A DNA stretch of 64,000 nt, taken from Anaerolinea sp. (GTDB taxonomy: Bacteria; Chloroflexota; Anaerolineae; Anaerolineales; Anaerolineaceae). Every line of letters starts with the position of its first letter. Position 1 is the first letter of the stretch. This document shows, piece by piece, positions 1 through 7,518 of the stretch. Position numbers and translations under genes: made by a program. The notes under the pieces were generated by a model, which saw only the letters and a list, made by a program, of their open reading frames with translations, made no database searches and was not told where the DNA came from. The DNA is taken from positions 113,332 to 177,331 of the forward strand of contig JARKPU010000002.1 in assembly GCA_029975055.1 (NCBI GenBank). Reading direction: 5' to 3'.

Positions 1-3000
1 AGGGGTTGGCGCCCGTGGTGACGTTGACGCTGCCGAGCAGCGCCCCGTTCTTATACACGTTGACGGAGCCGTCTGCCAGGGCCCGCGCCCCAAGCCGGTC
101 GCCGGCGGCAAAGGTCGCCGCAAAGCTGGCGCGCGTGACGAGGTTGCCGCCCGAGACTTTGGTGCGAACCGTCACCGTCCCCACCGGGGCAGGGTCATAC
201 AGCACGTCGATGAGCGAGGCGTTGTTGCTGGTGGGGCTTGTCCCGTTGAACTTGAGGATCAAGCCCTGCCCGTTGGATGTGGCGCTGATCTTGGTGAAGG
301 TGAAGAAGGCTTCCTGGTTGGCCCCATAGGATGCCGAAGGCACATACCAGACGTTCCCCGCGTTGCGCACCTGCACCTCGTTACCGAAAATGCGGTAGGT
401 GCCCTGCGCGGTGTCGCCGGCCCAGTTGGCGCCCAGCGCGCCGTTGGCGCGGTTGAACGTATCGAGCACGCCGGAGGCCGGGAAGGGGGTGGGCGAGCCG
501 AGGACGTAGAAGGTCAGGCCGTTGATTAGGCTCTGGCCATTATCGGCGCGCACGTTCAACTGGTGCTGCCCCAAGGGGGTAGAAGCCGGCACGCTGACAT
601 CGATCTGCCTGTCGCTCCATGCGGCGACCGGCAGCGCCAGGCCGTCGAGCGTGACCGCACCCGTGCCCTGCGCTGCGCCAAAGCCCATGCCCCGGATCGT
701 GACGGGCGTGGCCCCGGCGTCGGTATCGGCATAGGGCTGCGAGACGGCAAAGAGCTGCGGCGTGGATGCATCCAGGTTACAAGAGACCTGGGTGAACTGC
801 CCGCCCGGAAGCTGGACGGTGACGCCCACCTGCGTGGGGGCCAGGTCGGCCGGAACGATCAACCCGGGGAAGACTTCGAAGTCTGCCGAGATGGTGCGGA
901 ACTCCGGCCGGTAATTGGGGTTGAGCCGCCCCGGGATGCCCGGGTCGTTGCCGACCAGCCGGTAGAGGTTGGCGCACACGCCCGAAGGCGTGGGGCAGCT
1001 GATGCGGTTGGTCGAAGGCAGGAGCACGTCGAACAGGCCGTTGTAATCCGATTCGATGGTGGTGACCAGCCGGTTGGTGTAATCATAGATGCCGATGGGG
1101 GCGAAGGGAATGCCTGCCTTCTCGCCGTAGAGCAGCGATTGCGGGTTGGCCGAGAAGTTCAGGTCATCCACCAGGTAACCCCACAGGCGGCCGGGGACGG
1201 GCACGTCGGTGAAGAGGTTGAAGGTCGGGGCAATCGAGCGCCCGTTGGAAACGTGCACCAGCTTCATATCGCATTCCGGCTTGACGGAGCCTTCAAAGGG
1301 CGTCCCGCCGGCATCGGCGAACGGCGCATTATCCACCGGCGTGGAGGCCGGGACGGTAACGCCCAGGTAAGTCGTCGCCGGGTAGTTATCGGTGCCGACT
1401 CCCGCCACGTCCACCGTGTGCAGCGGCCCGGCGCATTCGGGCGGGGGTATCTGCGGGATGAACTGGTCGCCGTTGTAGATGTTGATGTCTTCTTCTTTGG
1501 TCACCTGATACATCGGGCGGCCGGTGGCATCATCGGGGATGACCACTTTCACCAGGTAATCGCCCGGGGTGAGCGGGGTTGGGTCTGAGCCATCGGCGCA
1601 AGAGCCCGTGCCGGGCACATCGCCGGGGATATACCCGCCCACGCCAAAGCAGCCATCGGCAAAACCGTAATTGCCGTTCACCGTGGAAAAGCCGGTCTGG
1701 AACTGCACGCCCATCAGCGGGCCTTCGAGACACTCGGCGTTCGGGTCGGTGGGCAGCACCTGCTGGCTGTCTGGATACGTCAGCGGGTTGCCATCCATGT
1801 CGCGCGCCACGCAGCCGGTGGGGCGCGCCCAGGTTTCGGTCAGGTAATCGTTGAGCAGCTGGCCTTCGGCATACGAGCCATCGGGGGCCAGTTCGTAGCG
1901 CCCGGTCGGGTCACAGGGGGCGTTGGTGGTGCCGCAGTCGACCGGCAGGAAGAGGCGCACGTCCAGGTCGGGGATGCCCGGCTGCCACGATTCGACCGCC
2001 GCATAACGCGGGTCGAACTCGTTGCGCGTGGTATCGTAGCTGACTGTGCCGACGATGCCGCCGTTCTTATTCGGTGGGTACGCATGCACGCCCCAGTCGA
2101 GGCGCCCGCCCAGGCCGATGATCGGCAAAATGCTCACGTCCACGCCTGCGCCCAGAACCGTCGTCGGCTCGGGCTGGTTATCGGCCTGGTACGTCACGCC
2201 GGTGGTGTAATACAGGTCGGCATAAACTTCAGACACCAGCCACTGCGTCATTGGGTAAACGTTCTCCATGACGTAATAGCCGGTTTGGTCGGTCGTGACG
2301 GCGACCGCGCCGCGGTCCATGACCGAGTTCTCGCGCTTCTTCATCGTCACCGGGAAGTTCGCCATCCCGGGTTCGCCGGGGTCGCGCACGCCGTTCGAGT
2401 TGAGGTCGTTGAACACATAGCCGTCGATGCGTGTCCACCAGCCGGTGAGGGGCAGCACGCCCATATCAACGGCCTCGCCCTCGGCGACCGTCACGTTGAT
2501 CATGTCGAGGATGTAATTCTGGGGTTCATCCCAGTACGTCAGGGTATAGTTGCCGGCCGGGACGTTCGGGATGGAGAACGTGCCATCGGGGTTTCCCTGC
2601 CCAACATAGACCGACACGTCGCCGTTGTTGAGGTCGGAGAGCGAAATCCACGGGCGGTCGATGGGATGGTCGAGCTTCGCCCCGTTCAGGCCGCCCCAGA
2701 TGGTGCCGGGCAGCGCCAGGCCGCCTGCGGCCGGAACATACACCTTGGTGCCCATCACCACGCCGGAGATCGTGCCCGTGCCGGGCCTGGAGAAGGACGT
2801 GGGTCTGACAAAGCCGAAAATGGCGGTCGGGAACGGCTCGCCTGCCACCACGAACTCGGTGTCGTAGCCGGTCGTCCCTTCCATCACCCAGGTGTCCCAG
2901 TCATGGTTACCTTCCAGGGTGGTGGTCTGGATCCAGTTGCTGCCATCGGGCGGCACAGCCGAAAGGGCATAGCGGTTGGTGCCCATATTGGGGATCACCA

Positions 3001-3832
3001 GCTCGCCGTTCGCGTCGGAGACGCAATGCCCGCCCGTCCCGGGGATGGGATTGGGCATGTAATCGGGCGGGTCGAGGATGATCTGCCCGTTCACGTCGGT
3101 CTCATACTGCGTGCAGAGCGGGTTGCCGTAAACGTCGGTGGTCACCTCGTCGATGTAATCGAACAGGTGCCCCACGAAGCCCGCCAGCCCCTGTTCGACG
3201 GGCGCATCGGGCGCGCCGTTGGTGATGGCGTTGTCTTCAAACACAAAGGCGCGCAGCGTGGCCGTGGGCAGCGGGGTGGGCTGAAGCTCCACGGTGACGA
3301 CGCCCGGTTCTTCCATCGGGACGGTGAAGTGAGCGCCGTCCAGCTTGTAGCCGTCGGCCATCACCGAGACGATGTAGCGCCCGTCCGGCAGCGTCAGGCC
3401 GCCGGCGGTGAAATCCGACTGGTCGCCCTGGGTGTAGATCGGGCTCCAGCCGGGCGAACCGGCGATGGAAGTCCATCTGCACGTCCCGGGGTAGCCGGGG
3501 TCGGAGGGTGAACAGCCATCGGCGGGCGAGCGCTGCGTGGTCTCACCGGTGTTATCCACGTTGATGATGTACTTGAACGTGGAGACCGGATCGCCCTTGA
3601 GCACCCCGGCGCCGCCGAAGGCTTTAGGCTCATCGCGCGCGCTGACCACATTCAGCGAGATCACATTGGTGGGCGCCAGCAGCGGCGCAGCCTGCGGGGC
3701 TGCAGCCGGCTGGGCCTGCACGGCCGGAGCCGCCTGGAGCGCCAGGTTGCCAAACAAAAGCGCCAGGGTCGAGATGACAACCATCACTCGGTGCCAGGCG
3801 CTGCTCTGAAAATGATGCTTCTGTCCTGTCAT
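1..3832 (-). CDS. Giant secreted multidomain surface protein, partial (C-terminus beyond window edge)
   Basis: One uninterrupted minus-strand frame runs from ATG at 3832 off the left edge (1,277 codons seen, no stop). The start is set by an AGGAGG eight bases upstream. Residues about 15-35 form a signal/transmembrane segment, followed by an Ala/Pro/Gln-rich stretch, so export is likely. The body is a chain of beta-rich domains of carboxypeptidase-regulatory / SdrD-B-like type, with many Asp/Asn-Gly turns and phrases such as LPDGRYIVSVMADGYKLDG. Around residues 1020-1100 there is an IPT/TIG-like domain (VTIRGMGFGAAQG). From about 1120 onward a concanavalin/LamG-like domain begins (DTFNRANGALGANW). 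No catalytic motif was recognised; an adhesive or structural cell-surface role is inferred. It lies 19 bases behind a lone receiver-like gene, so the two are probably co-transcribed. The long plus-strand open frames opposite it are shadows. Confidence 0.85.
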   Translation of the reverse strand, partial: MTGQKHHFQSSAWHRVMVVISTLALLFGNLALQAAPAVQAQPAAAPQAAPLLAPTNVISLNVVSARDEPKAFGGAGVLKGDPVSTFKYIINVDNTGETTQRSPADGCSPSDPGYPGTCRWTSIAGSPGWSPIYTQGDQSDFTAGGLTLPDGRYIVSVMADGYKLDGAHFTVPMEEPGVVTVELQPTPLPTATLRAFVFEDNAITNGAPDAPVEQGLAGFVGHLFDYIDEVTTDVYGNPLCTQYETDVNGQIILDPPDYMPNPIPGTGGHCVSDANGELVIPNMGTNRYALSAVPPDGSNWIQTTTLEGNHDWDTWVMEGTTGYDTEFVVAGEPFPTAIFGFVRPTSFSRPGTGTISGVVMGTKVYVPAAGGLALPGTIWGGLNGAKLDHPIDRPWISLSDLNNGDVSVYVGQGNPDGTFSIPNVPAGNYTLTYWDEPQNYILDMINVTVAEGEAVDMGVLPLTGWWTRIDGYVFNDLNSNGVRDPGEPGMANFPVTMKKRENSVMDRGAVAVTTDQTGYYVMENVYPMTQWLVSEVYADLYYTTGVTYQADNQPEPTTVLGAGVDVSILPIIGLGGRLDWGVHAYPPNKNGGIVGTVSYDTTRNEFDPRYAAVESWQPGIPDLDVRLFLPVDCGTTNAPCDPTGRYELAPDGSYAEGQLLNDYLTETWARPTGCVARDMDGNPLTYPDSQQVLPTDPNAECLEGPLMGVQFQTGFSTVNGNYGFADGCFGVGGYIPGDVPGTGSCADGSDPTPLTPGDYLVKVVIPDDATGRPMYQVTKEEDINIYNGDQFIPQIPPPECAGPLHTVDVAGVGTDNYPATTYLGVTVPASTPVDNAPFADAGGTPFEGSVKPECDMKLVHVSNGRSIAPTFNLFTDVPVPGRLWGYLVDDLNFSANPQSLLYGEKAGIPFAPIGIYDYTNRLVTTIESDYNGLFDVLLPSTNRISCPTPSGVCANLYRLVGNDPGIPGRLNPNYRPEFRTISADFEVFPGLIVPADLAPTQVGVTVQLPGGQFTQVSCNLDASTPQLFAVSQPYADTDAGATPVTIRGMGFGAAQGTGAVTLDGLALPVAAWSDRQIDVSVPASTPLGQHQLNVRADNGQSLINGLTFYVLGSPTPFPASGVLDTFNRANGALGANWAGDTAQGTYRIFGNEVQVRNAGNVWYVPSASYGANQEAFFTFTKISATSNGQGLILKFNGTSPTSNNASLIDVLYDPAPVGTVTVRTKVSGGNLVTRASFAATFAAGDRLGARALADGSVNVYKNGALLGSVNVTTGANP

Positions 3833-3851
3833 TTGGAAACCTCCTCTTCGA

Positions 3852-4220
3852 CTAAGGGACATTTGAGGTAGAACCGTTGATGCAAACCGAAACAACCTCG
3901 GCCAGGTGGTCGGCCGAGGTCAGGAGGGCATTTTCTTCACGGTAAATCCTCACCCAGTTGTGGCTCTGGCTGAGGACGATGATGCTCAGGCCGGGAAATT
4001 CGCGAAAAAAGGAAAAAACCGCTTTTTGAATGGCGTCAGGCATCGTATCCCCCATAATGATGGCTCTCGGGCGAACCCGGGCTACCTCGGCGGTGAGGCC
4101 GGGAAGGTCTCTGCACTCGCCGTGAACAATCTCAAATTCGTTCCTCGTGTTCAGGATGCCCTGCACGGCCAGGTTGAGCAAGGATGTATCGTGAACCACA
4201 TAGACACAAGGCAGGGGCAT
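3852..4220 (-). CDS. Stand-alone degenerate receiver-domain protein
   Basis: The product is 122 residues, about one response-regulator receiver domain with no DNA-binding or output domain. The alternating hydrophobic pattern (VYVVHD, RAIIMGDTMPD, SIIVLSQS) matches receiver beta strands 1, 3 and 4. The first acidic pair is reduced to His-Asp, and the phospho-acceptor position reads Gly before Asp (MGDTMP where MDIRMP-like is usual), so normal phosphorylation is doubtful. The frame is open upstream to 4286, but that extension runs into the palindromic element at 4244-4312; ATG 4220 has an AAAGGA ribosome site and begins right at strand 1. The giant secreted gene follows after 19 bases. A second protein of the same design (56594-56974) also precedes a giant secreted protein, which suggests a dedicated regulatory role. 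Function is not known. Confidence 0.72.
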   Translation of the reverse strand: MPLPCVYVVHDTSLLNLAVQGILNTRNEFEIVHGECRDLPGLTAEVARVRPRAIIMGDTMPDAIQKAVFSFFREFPGLSIIVLSQSHNWVRIYREENALLTSADHLAEVVSVCINGSTSNVP

Positions 4221-4243
4221 CCCGATCCTTTGGCAGAAGGTAT

Positions 4244-4312
4244 GATCGTGTGGATCTTCTTCTGCAAATTGTGGGGCCTGCCCCACAATTTACAGAAAAA
4301 TTGATGCACTGT
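4244..4312. mobile_element. 69-bp palindromic MITE-like element, copy 1
   Basis: A near-perfect palindrome with core TGTGGGGC-CT-GCCCCACA and arms of 17 bp (4261-4277 and 4280-4296, one mismatch). It is flanked by the exact 9-bp direct repeat AGAAGGTAT at 4235-4243 and 4313-4321, as expected of a transposition target duplication. It matches copy 2 (35426-35494) along its whole length in inverted orientation, including outer motifs GATCGTGTG and TGATGCACTG. It sits in the leader region of the receiver-like gene. Confidence 0.8.
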
Positions 4313-4418
4313 AGAAGGTATCACCAACGAATAGGATAGAGCTTTGGCGCGCCCGAGTCGATTACCTGACTCCGCCCGAAAGGGATAAAAAATGAGCCAC
4401 CCGGAACAGGAGGTTAAA

Positions 4419-4456
4419 ATTAAAAAGTATTAACCTTTGGGTTAATACTTTTTAAT
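4419..4456 (-). terminator. AT-rich perfect 17-bp hairpin, probable terminator of the response-regulator operon
   Basis: Two perfect 17-base arms (4419-4435 and 4440-4456) surround the 4-base loop TTTG. The hairpin lies 77 bases past the stop of the LuxR-type regulator, in the 312-bp gap before the receiver-like gene. Read on the minus strand the stem ends in TTTTTAATTTTAA, a U-rich tail. The stem is almost all A/T, unlike the GC-rich surroundings, so an operator or a remnant element is an alternative. The rest of the gap (4297-4532) must also hold the promoter for the receiver-like gene, but no convincing box was found. Confidence 0.5.
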
Positions 4457-4532
4457 CTCTCGATCTGGTTTCGCCCGGCAGCCAACCTGCCGTGCGAACT
4501 CACCCTGGGCCGGACCGGTTTTCCCCCTGGTT

Positions 4533-5216
4533 TCAGTCTGCCGCGCTGAGATGCTTGCTCTTCAGCCCGAGCTTCTGCGCCATCACAGCCGCCTGGCGGC
4601 GGTTCTTCACGCCCAGTTTATCGAACACATTGCGGATATGATGCTTCACGGTATTTTCAGAGATGAACAAGCGCTGGGCAATCTCCGAGTTGGTCGCTTC
4701 GCTGCCCACCTCGCGCAGCACGTCCACCTCGCGGACGCTCAACCTGGCCAGGGCTTCGCGCGAGCCGTCAGATGCGAAATCCGGCAGATGGGCGAATGCC
4801 TCGAACACGCGGCTCATCATCTTGCGCGAAACAGCCGCCTCGCCGCGCCCAAGGGCGCGCAGGCTGGCAAGCAAGTCCGAACTGGCCACGCTTTTGAGCA
4901 GATAACCCCGCGCCCCCAGGCGGACTGCGGCGAAGAGCTTGTCGTCAGTCTCATACACCGTGAGGAAGACGATTTTGCACTCCGGCAGATCCTCCAGAAT
5001 GGCGCGGGTCGCATCCAACCCGGTGCCATCCGGCAGCGAAAAATCCATCAGGATGATATCCGGGCGGCGCGCGCGGGCTTTCTCGATGCCTTCATGCACG
5101 CTTCCGGCTTCTCCGACCACTTCAAAATCAGGCGTAAACCGGAAGAGGCTCGTCAGGCCTTCCCGGAAAAGGATATGGTCATCGATGACCAACACTTTCT
5201 GAACAGCCGTGTCCAT
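4533..5216 (-). CDS. NarL/LuxR-family response regulator
   Basis: The product is a 227-residue two-domain regulator. The receiver has the acidic pair D12-D13, phospho-acceptor D58, T86 and K108, all intact. A LuxR-type helix-turn-helix follows at about 155-220 (LSVREVDVLREV, then SENTVKHHIRNVFDKLGVKNR). Phosphorylation by the neighbouring kinase should promote dimerisation and DNA binding. A GTG at 5222 is in frame, but ATG 5216 is preferred because AGAGGTGA lies directly upstream at proper spacing. The stop of the kinase gene is 23 bases away, so the two form a kinase-regulator operon. The targets are not shown by the sequence; the co-directional secreted-protein module downstream is a plausible one. 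Confidence 0.93.
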   Translation of the reverse strand: MDTAVQKVLVIDDHILFREGLTSLFRFTPDFEVVGEAGSVHEGIEKARARRPDIILMDFSLPDGTGLDATRAILEDLPECKIVFLTVYETDDKLFAAVRLGARGYLLKSVASSDLLASLRALGRGEAAVSRKMMSRVFEAFAHLPDFASDGSREALARLSVREVDVLREVGSEATNSEIAQRLFISENTVKHHIRNVFDKLGVKNRRQAAVMAQKLGLKSKHLSAAD

Positions 5217-5239
5217 TCTCACCTCTCACCACGAACACC

Positions 5240-6628
5240 TCAGCGTGAATACTTCTTCCTGGGAAGCGGAACCGAAAAGACCACCTGAGTCCCACCGCGA
5301 CCGTTGGACGCAAGGTTGATCTCGCCGTTCACTACCGCCATCCTTTCTTCCATGATCGACAACCCGAAATGCCCGGCCCTATCTACCTGGCCTGGCTGGA
5401 AGCCGACCCCGTTGTCGCTGACCGAGACGGTCAAATCCACCTCGCCCCACTCGATCTGCACCTCCACTTCGGTGGCGCGGGCATGTTTTTCGATGTTGTT
5501 GAGCGCCTCGATATACACAAAAAACACGGCGCGTTGGATTTCGGGCGGGACTTCAGACTGGACTCCGTGTACATTGAAGCGAATCTGGTAATTTCCGCGC
5601 CGGGCCGCGCTTTTTCCATGCTCGATGAGCAGGTTCGAAAGCGATGGCAGCGTGCCGGGCTGGCTCGTTTCCAGGAATCCGCGCACGATCGAATTGGCCT
5701 CCTGCGCCGCCGAGCGCATCCGCTCCAGGTCGCTCATCAGCACATCCTTCGAGAGCAGGTTCTCCTCCGCCAGGAGCTGGTCGAGCTTGAAATACAAGAA
5801 GCCGAGGTTTTGCCCCAGCGAATCGTGCAAGAAATGCGAAACTTTCCGCCGCTCGGCGAGGGTTGTCTCAGCGTCGTGCAGTTCGACCACCCGCTTGTGG
5901 TCCTGCCCGGCGCGAATCGCCAGGGCGAACTCATTGCTCAAGTTCTTCAGCACATCGGCCTGGTCTGGAGAGAGCGTCTCGCCCGGCCTGACGCGGAAGC
6001 GCAATAGAGCGGTATCGGCGCCCGAATAGCGAATCGGCAGGCAGTAGACTTCATCGGCCTGCGCTCCATTCTGCGCTTGATGGTCCACCTCGCAGCGCAG
6101 CGGGCCGGTCATATTCGCGCTCAGGTGCGCCGAGCACCTGGCGCACGAACGCGGCAGGCGGTCGATCTTCATCTCCCCGCCGGGGGCCGCCCAGGCATCT
6201 GCCTCATAGAATGAGTCTGACGTCTGCGCAAGGTAAAGCCGGGCTTCATCGATGGGAGCGATCACCGCAGGGTACTTTACCAGCTGCTCCGAAAGATCAT
6301 CCCAACTGACGTGTTCGATCACCTCCTGCGCCAGCCGGTGCTTGTGATCGAGCAGCCTGTACATGCGGTTCTGCCTGGCGTAGATGCGGACGATCCACTC
6401 GATCAGCGCGCCAATCGCCGCCAGAAAGAGGAAAAAGATGGCAAATTCGACAAGGTGAATCACCTCAAAAGACAAGGCGGATGATTCAAAGAACTCGATG
6501 AACAGCAAAGCCATGCCGATGATGCCGATGACAAGCCAGCGATGTTTGATCAGCCAGATTTGATTTATTTCGTGAGAATGAGCCTGTTTTTCCGTATGAA
6601 CTCCCCCATCCAGGTGGTCACTTTCCAT
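5240..6628 (-). CDS. NarX-type sensor histidine kinase
   Basis: The product is 462 residues. Two transmembrane helices lie at about 31-49 and 56-80. A GAF-like sensory region with a CxxC pair (CARCSAHL) and another Cys follows. The HisKA_3 dimerisation helix carries the phospho-accepting His268 (FLHDSLGQ). A HATPase domain has an N box (EALNNIEKHA) and G boxes (DNGVGF, HFGLSIMEER). It should autophosphorylate and pass phosphate to the regulator encoded 23 bases downstream. The cysteines could bind a metal or sense redox state, which is inference. A TTG start at 6658 is in frame, but it falls inside a good -35/-10 promoter, so ATG 6628 was chosen; no clear ribosome site precedes it. Confidence 0.9.
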   Translation of the reverse strand: MESDHLDGGVHTEKQAHSHEINQIWLIKHRWLVIGIIGMALLFIEFFESSALSFEVIHLVEFAIFFLFLAAIGALIEWIVRIYARQNRMYRLLDHKHRLAQEVIEHVSWDDLSEQLVKYPAVIAPIDEARLYLAQTSDSFYEADAWAAPGGEMKIDRLPRSCARCSAHLSANMTGPLRCEVDHQAQNGAQADEVYCLPIRYSGADTALLRFRVRPGETLSPDQADVLKNLSNEFALAIRAGQDHKRVVELHDAETTLAERRKVSHFLHDSLGQNLGFLYFKLDQLLAEENLLSKDVLMSDLERMRSAAQEANSIVRGFLETSQPGTLPSLSNLLIEHGKSAARRGNYQIRFNVHGVQSEVPPEIQRAVFFVYIEALNNIEKHARATEVEVQIEWGEVDLTVSVSDNGVGFQPGQVDRAGHFGLSIMEERMAVVNGEINLASNGRGGTQVVFSVPLPRKKYSR

Positions 6629-6649
6629 TGCACAACGTAATTTGGAGAA

Positions 6650-6678
6650 ATTATACAAACTCAGTCAATTGAATACAA
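6650..6678 (-). promoter_or_regulatory. Sigma70-like promoter of the kinase-regulator operon
   Basis: On the minus strand a TTGTAT (6673-6678) is separated by exactly 17 bases from TATAAT (6650-6655). The -10 ends 21 bases before the chosen ATG at 6628, leaving a short untranslated leader. The region is AT-rich against a GC-rich background. Confidence 0.65.
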
Positions 6679-6717
6679 CGGCTTAATGTACTGATTTAGT
6701 TGCAATCCGGCTCAAGA

Positions 6718-6746
6718 TTGACAATTTCTGTAAGATTCTATAGAAT
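6718..6746 (+). promoter_or_regulatory. Promoter of the TetR gene with palindromic operator over the -10 box
   Basis: TTGACA (6718-6723), a 17-base spacer and TAGAAT (6741-6746) form a near-consensus promoter 46 bases before the TetR start codon. The perfect 12-bp palindrome ATTCTATAGAAT (6735-6746) overlaps the -10 box. This placement is typical of TetR autorepression; binding by this TetR protein is inferred. Confidence 0.65.
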
Positions 6747-6792
6747 AGAACTAACACAATGTAAAATATTTGGCGTTCTGTAAATATTCTTC

Positions 6793-7449
6793 ATGAATCC
6801 AGAAACCACCCCTCACCGCTCTTACCATCATCACCGCGAGAACCAGCGTGAGCGCATCCTCGAAGCCGCCCGCAAGCTGTTCTTGCGCGATGGCATCGAG
6901 CGCGTCACCATCGCCCAGGTGGCGGCAGCGGCGCGAATTTCGCGCGTCACCCTTTACCAGTACTACCCCGATAAAACCGAAATCGCCTGGGCGGTCTTCC
7001 AGGATGTGATCGAAGAATTGCACGCGGCCTTCGTTCCACCGGCGGGTTCTCAGACTGAAACAGGCTTCCAGAAAGTCGAGCGCTTCATGACGTCCGGTAT
7101 AGCCGGTTTGACCGCCTTCCCGGAGCACTTCCGCTTCGTATCGCTGTTCAATTACATGTACGCCCAGGTGGGCAGCCCGATGCGCATGCGCCGCATCATC
7201 GAGCAGGCTTTCCTGCCCGGCGGGTACGGCATACTCGCCGAGTGGATCCGCGAGGGCATGGCCGACGGCTCCATTCGCCCAGGGTTAGACCCCGGCCTGA
7301 CCGCCGCTTCGATTGCCAACCTGATGGCCGCGGTGACCAGCCGTTTTGCCCTGTTGGAGAGCAACGTGGCCGAGGAATACGGTTACCCCGAGCAAGACCT
7401 CATCCGCCAGATCATCACCATGGCGCTCGACGGCCTCCGCGCGGGCTGA
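6793..7449 (+). CDS. TetR-family transcriptional regulator
   Basis: The product is 218 residues. The N-terminal helix-turn-helix is clear (RERILEAARKLFLRDG, then VTIAQVAAAARISRVTLYQYYPDK, residues about 19-62). The C-terminal two thirds form an all-helical ligand-binding and dimerisation domain typical of the family; its ligand cannot be predicted. A strong promoter with a palindrome over the -10 precedes it, which suggests autoregulation. A GH2 glycosidase gene begins 69 bases after its stop on the same strand, so control of that gene or co-transcription with it is plausible. Confidence 0.9.
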   Translation: MNPETTPHRSYHHHRENQRERILEAARKLFLRDGIERVTIAQVAAAARISRVTLYQYYPDKTEIAWAVFQDVIEELHAAFVPPAGSQTETGFQKVERFMTSGIAGLTAFPEHFRFVSLFNYMYAQVGSPMRMRRIIEQAFLPGGYGILAEWIREGMADGSIRPGLDPGLTAASIANLMAAVTSRFALLESNVAEEYGYPEQDLIRQIITMALDGLRAG

Positions 7450-7518
7450 AGCCCGCCCGAGGCAATCGAGCAAAATGCCTCAGTACTTCACAACGATGAT
7501 GGAAAAGGAGCCGGAAGC

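Noticed and set aside
563..3511. Long plus-strand open frames (563-1588 and 2084-3511)
   Set aside because: They lie opposite the continuous minus-strand secreted-protein frame, have the His/Gly/Arg-rich look of antisense GC-rich frames, and lack ribosome sites and domains.
4220..4286. Longer start (4286) for the first pseudo-receiver gene
   Set aside because: The extension would translate half of the MITE palindrome and add residues before strand 1 of the fold; ATG 4220 has a ribosome site.
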